Positions 62,517-64,000 of a stretch of DNA of 64,000 nt are shown here, piece after piece. The first letter of the stretch is position 1, and each line of letters opens with the position of its first letter. Both the position numbers and the translations under genes were made by a program. This DNA is from Bacteroidota bacterium (GTDB lineage: Bacteria > Bacteroidota > Bacteroidia > Chitinophagales > Chitinophagaceae): assembly GCA_018266575.1 (NCBI GenBank), contig JAFEAE010000015.1:248001-312000 (forward strand), read 5' to 3'. The notes below the pieces were generated by a model, which was not told the origin of the DNA, made no database searches, and saw only the letters and a list, made by a program, of their open reading frames with translations.

Positions 62517-63495
62517 GGGAATTCATTTTAAGGTTAATGATAGTTTGCTGTATCCCTTCCCGGAACGGGGTGATCTGGTAATCCAGTTGTATGATGGCTT
62601 TTTTTGAGCTCAATGCTGCATCCCTGAAAAATCGTTCAATCACGGATGGTGTAAAAGCAGGTTCAGAACCGGTGCATTTATTTTTTATGATTTCTATCCA
62701 GCTTAATGCTTTCAGTATTTTTTGGGGTATCGCAATTAGTTTTGCATTTTTAATTTCATTCTTGATATCTGAAAATACCCGGTGATACGAAACATTTTCC
62801 CCACCTAATATATATCGCTCGCCACTGATTCCTTTTTGCATGGCAAGTATATGCCCTTCAACAACATCATCTATAAAAGCATAATTGGCAAGAATCCCTT
62901 TAGCGTTTGGCAGTAATACCAATTTGCCGCGAATACAGCGTTTAATCATCTCAGTTATATAATTACTGCGTGTGGGAATGCCCGGGCCATACACCCTTGA
63001 AGGGTTTACGATCACCACAAACAAACCGCTTCTTGCATATTCTTTTACGCGGCATTCGGCAATATATTTTGAGAGGTCATAATCATTGCAAAATGCCGTA
63101 ATACGGGGATCGCTTTCACACAAAGGTTCTTTTACGGAGGGGCCGAATACAGCGCAGCTTGAGGTATATACAACTTTCTTTACCCCACATTCCAGTGCTT
63201 CAGCAAGTACGTTAACGGTTCCCGTTACATTCGTTTCATAGAAACTGTTCCTGTCGCGTGCCCATAATTTTGCAAAACCGGCAACATGATATACTTGTTC
63301 GCAACCTTGTATTGCTTTGCGGATACTTAGCCTGTCGTCCAATGACCCTTGAAACGGGATAATGTTTGGATGTTGTAGGAAACCCGCAGTTGCATTGGCA
63401 CGCACTAATGCATGGATTGTATTTCCTCTGTCGGCTAAAGTAAGTGCAAGCTTGTTACCTATGTAGCCGGTAGCACCTGTGATAAATATTTTCAT
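62509..63495 (-). CDS. NAD-dependent epimerase/dehydratase-type extended SDR
   Basis: 328 residues. Extended-SDR motifs TGATGYIGNKLA, YTSSCAVFGPS, catalytic Tyr-x3-Lys in DYDLSKYIAE, NPSRVYGPG. Resembles dihydroflavonol reductase / 3-beta-HSD-like enzymes rather than sugar epimerases. Overlaps both neighbours (8 bases with the SDR, 4 bases with the CPBP gene), so a three-gene operon is likely. Confidence 0.82.
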   Translation of the reverse strand: MKIFITGATGYIGNKLALTLADRGNTIHALVRANATAGFLQHPNIIPFQGSLDDRLSIRKAIQGCEQVYHVAGFAKLWARDRNSFYETNVTGTVNVLAEALECGVKKVVYTSSCAVFGPSVKEPLCESDPRITAFCNDYDLSKYIAECRVKEYARSGLFVVIVNPSRVYGPGIPTRSNYITEMIKRCIRGKLVLLPNAKGILANYAFIDDVVEGHILAMQKGISGERYILGGENVSYHRVFSDIKNEIKNAKLIAIPQKILKALSWIEIIKNKCTGSEPAFTPSVIERFFRDAALSSKKAIIQLDYQITPFREGIQQTIINLKMNSHA

Positions 63496-64000
63496 AGATC
63501 AATTTTTTTTGTGAGAGAATGGTTTAAATACAAAATATAACCCTCATGTGTAACCGATAATGCAGGATGGAGCAATATGGCAGGCCATACTGACTGCCAC
63601 GAGATACAAAGCATGCATAACGCAAAACCAAAAGGGACGCTTGCAATAACCTGTTCTCTACCGTTAATGATGTGAATGCCCGCATACAGTAAAATATTGA
63701 TTACTATTGCCTGCGAAACTCCAAAACAACTAATACAGGCAACTAATAATATGCCCCTGAAGAAACATTCGTATACGACGAGGAATAAAATGCGCAAAGT
63801 GAAATAATTGTAAATATGCGGCCATGTAACGGTTTTTTCTTTTGCCTCATCCATCCCGGGTACTAACTGTTTAGTATATGCGCTTTTTGAAGCAACGCCT
63901 ATAACAACGAAAAGAATAACAAAAAAGACAATTGACTGAGAAGTTGAGAGATGCTCGGGCCATTTCCACCTGTTTGCCCATTTATTGAAAAAAATAACAA
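63492..64000 (-). CDS. CPBP-family intramembrane protease-like protein (5' end outside window)
   Basis: The frame continues in the same phase to the right edge (about 169 visible codons), so the gene is cut; the Met at 63854 is internal. A TM helix (SIVFFVILFVVIGVA) lies between edge and this Met. CPBP motifs: YECFFRGILL (motif 1, usually EE-x2-FR; the first Glu is Tyr here), YAGIH (motif 2) and LLHPALSV (motif 3). It could be an intramembrane protease or an inactive relative. Operon partner of the two SDR genes. Confidence 0.75.
   Translation of the reverse strand, partial: VIFFNKWANRWKWPEHLSTSQSIVFFVILFVVIGVASKSAYTKQLVPGMDEAKEKTVTWPHIYNYFTLRILFLVVYECFFRGILLVACISCFGVSQAIVINILLYAGIHIINGREQVIASVPFGFALCMLCISWQSVWPAILLHPALSVTHEGYILYLNHSLTKKIDL

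Overview
The window looks like a chromosomal segment of a Bacteroidota bacterium, probably Chitinophagales/Chitinophagaceae. The evidence is low GC, TAnnTTTG-type -7 promoter elements (for example before rpsO, panD, ccmE and the GT5-like gene), few Shine-Dalgarno sites, many signal-peptide lipoproteins, an outer-membrane beta-barrel receptor with a CarboxypepD_reg domain, a CxxxY-type CcmE, a DUF4294 protein, and the panC / short glycogen-synthase-like divergent pair. It is mostly housekeeping and ordinary accessory DNA. I see no prophage, transposase, CRISPR array or rRNA, and one tRNA.

Layout. 1-7.3 kb: 3' part of dnaG, a DinB protein, a YdeI-like protein, plsY, prmA, pnp and rpsO. 7.4-11.2 kb: a surface-sugar cluster (WlbB-like acetyltransferase, WlbA-like dehydrogenase, two GT-B glycosyltransferases). 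11.2-14.6 kb: FtsE-like ATPase and a TPR histidine kinase/LuxR-type regulator pair. 14.6-17.2 kb: galactokinase divergent from a sugar-porter MFS permease. 17.5-26.9 kb: accessory genes (PhyH dioxygenase with divergent AraC regulator, TPR protein, beta-propeller, DinB, TfoX-N, alpha/beta hydrolase, GNAT-like, OMP-like). 27-34 kb: papain-like lipoprotein, FAH-family enzyme, DUF6786-like lipoprotein, a repeat-rich spacer, and an overlapping M20 peptidase / small protein / steroid-reductase-like operon. 34-38.5 kb: outer-membrane receptor, a lipoprotein plus putative cysteine-peptidase-fold pair, and a tiny lipoprotein reading frame. 38.8-43.1 kb: VOC protein, repeat-module lipoprotein, nth, tRNA-Gly(CCC), CCG-domain Fe-S protein. 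43.3-47.8 kb: Crp/Fnr regulator, YHS, DoxX, YceI, then an overlapping DinB/NRDE/ATP-grasp run. 47.9-53.3 kb: arginase-family enzyme, ccmE-ccmF, DUF4294. 53.4-57.2 kb: rfaE2, a flippase-like membrane protein, panD, panC and the GT5-like protein. 57.3-60.1 kb: metK, NUDIX, rlmB. 60-64 kb: two secreted proteins, two SDR-type enzymes and a CPBP membrane protein cut by the right edge.

The most unusual feature is in the spacers. About fifteen intergenic regions hold degenerate tandem arrays with an exact 7- or 8-base period. Each array uses its own word; many start within a few bases of a stop codon, and several have two complementary arms that would fold into a hairpin between genes. A second dispersed family of about 70-100 bp (four copies) includes an inverted pair at 19.5-19.9 kb. 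Other points are a terminator whose U-tract touches the prmA start codon and a 26-codon lipoprotein frame with its own downstream terminator.
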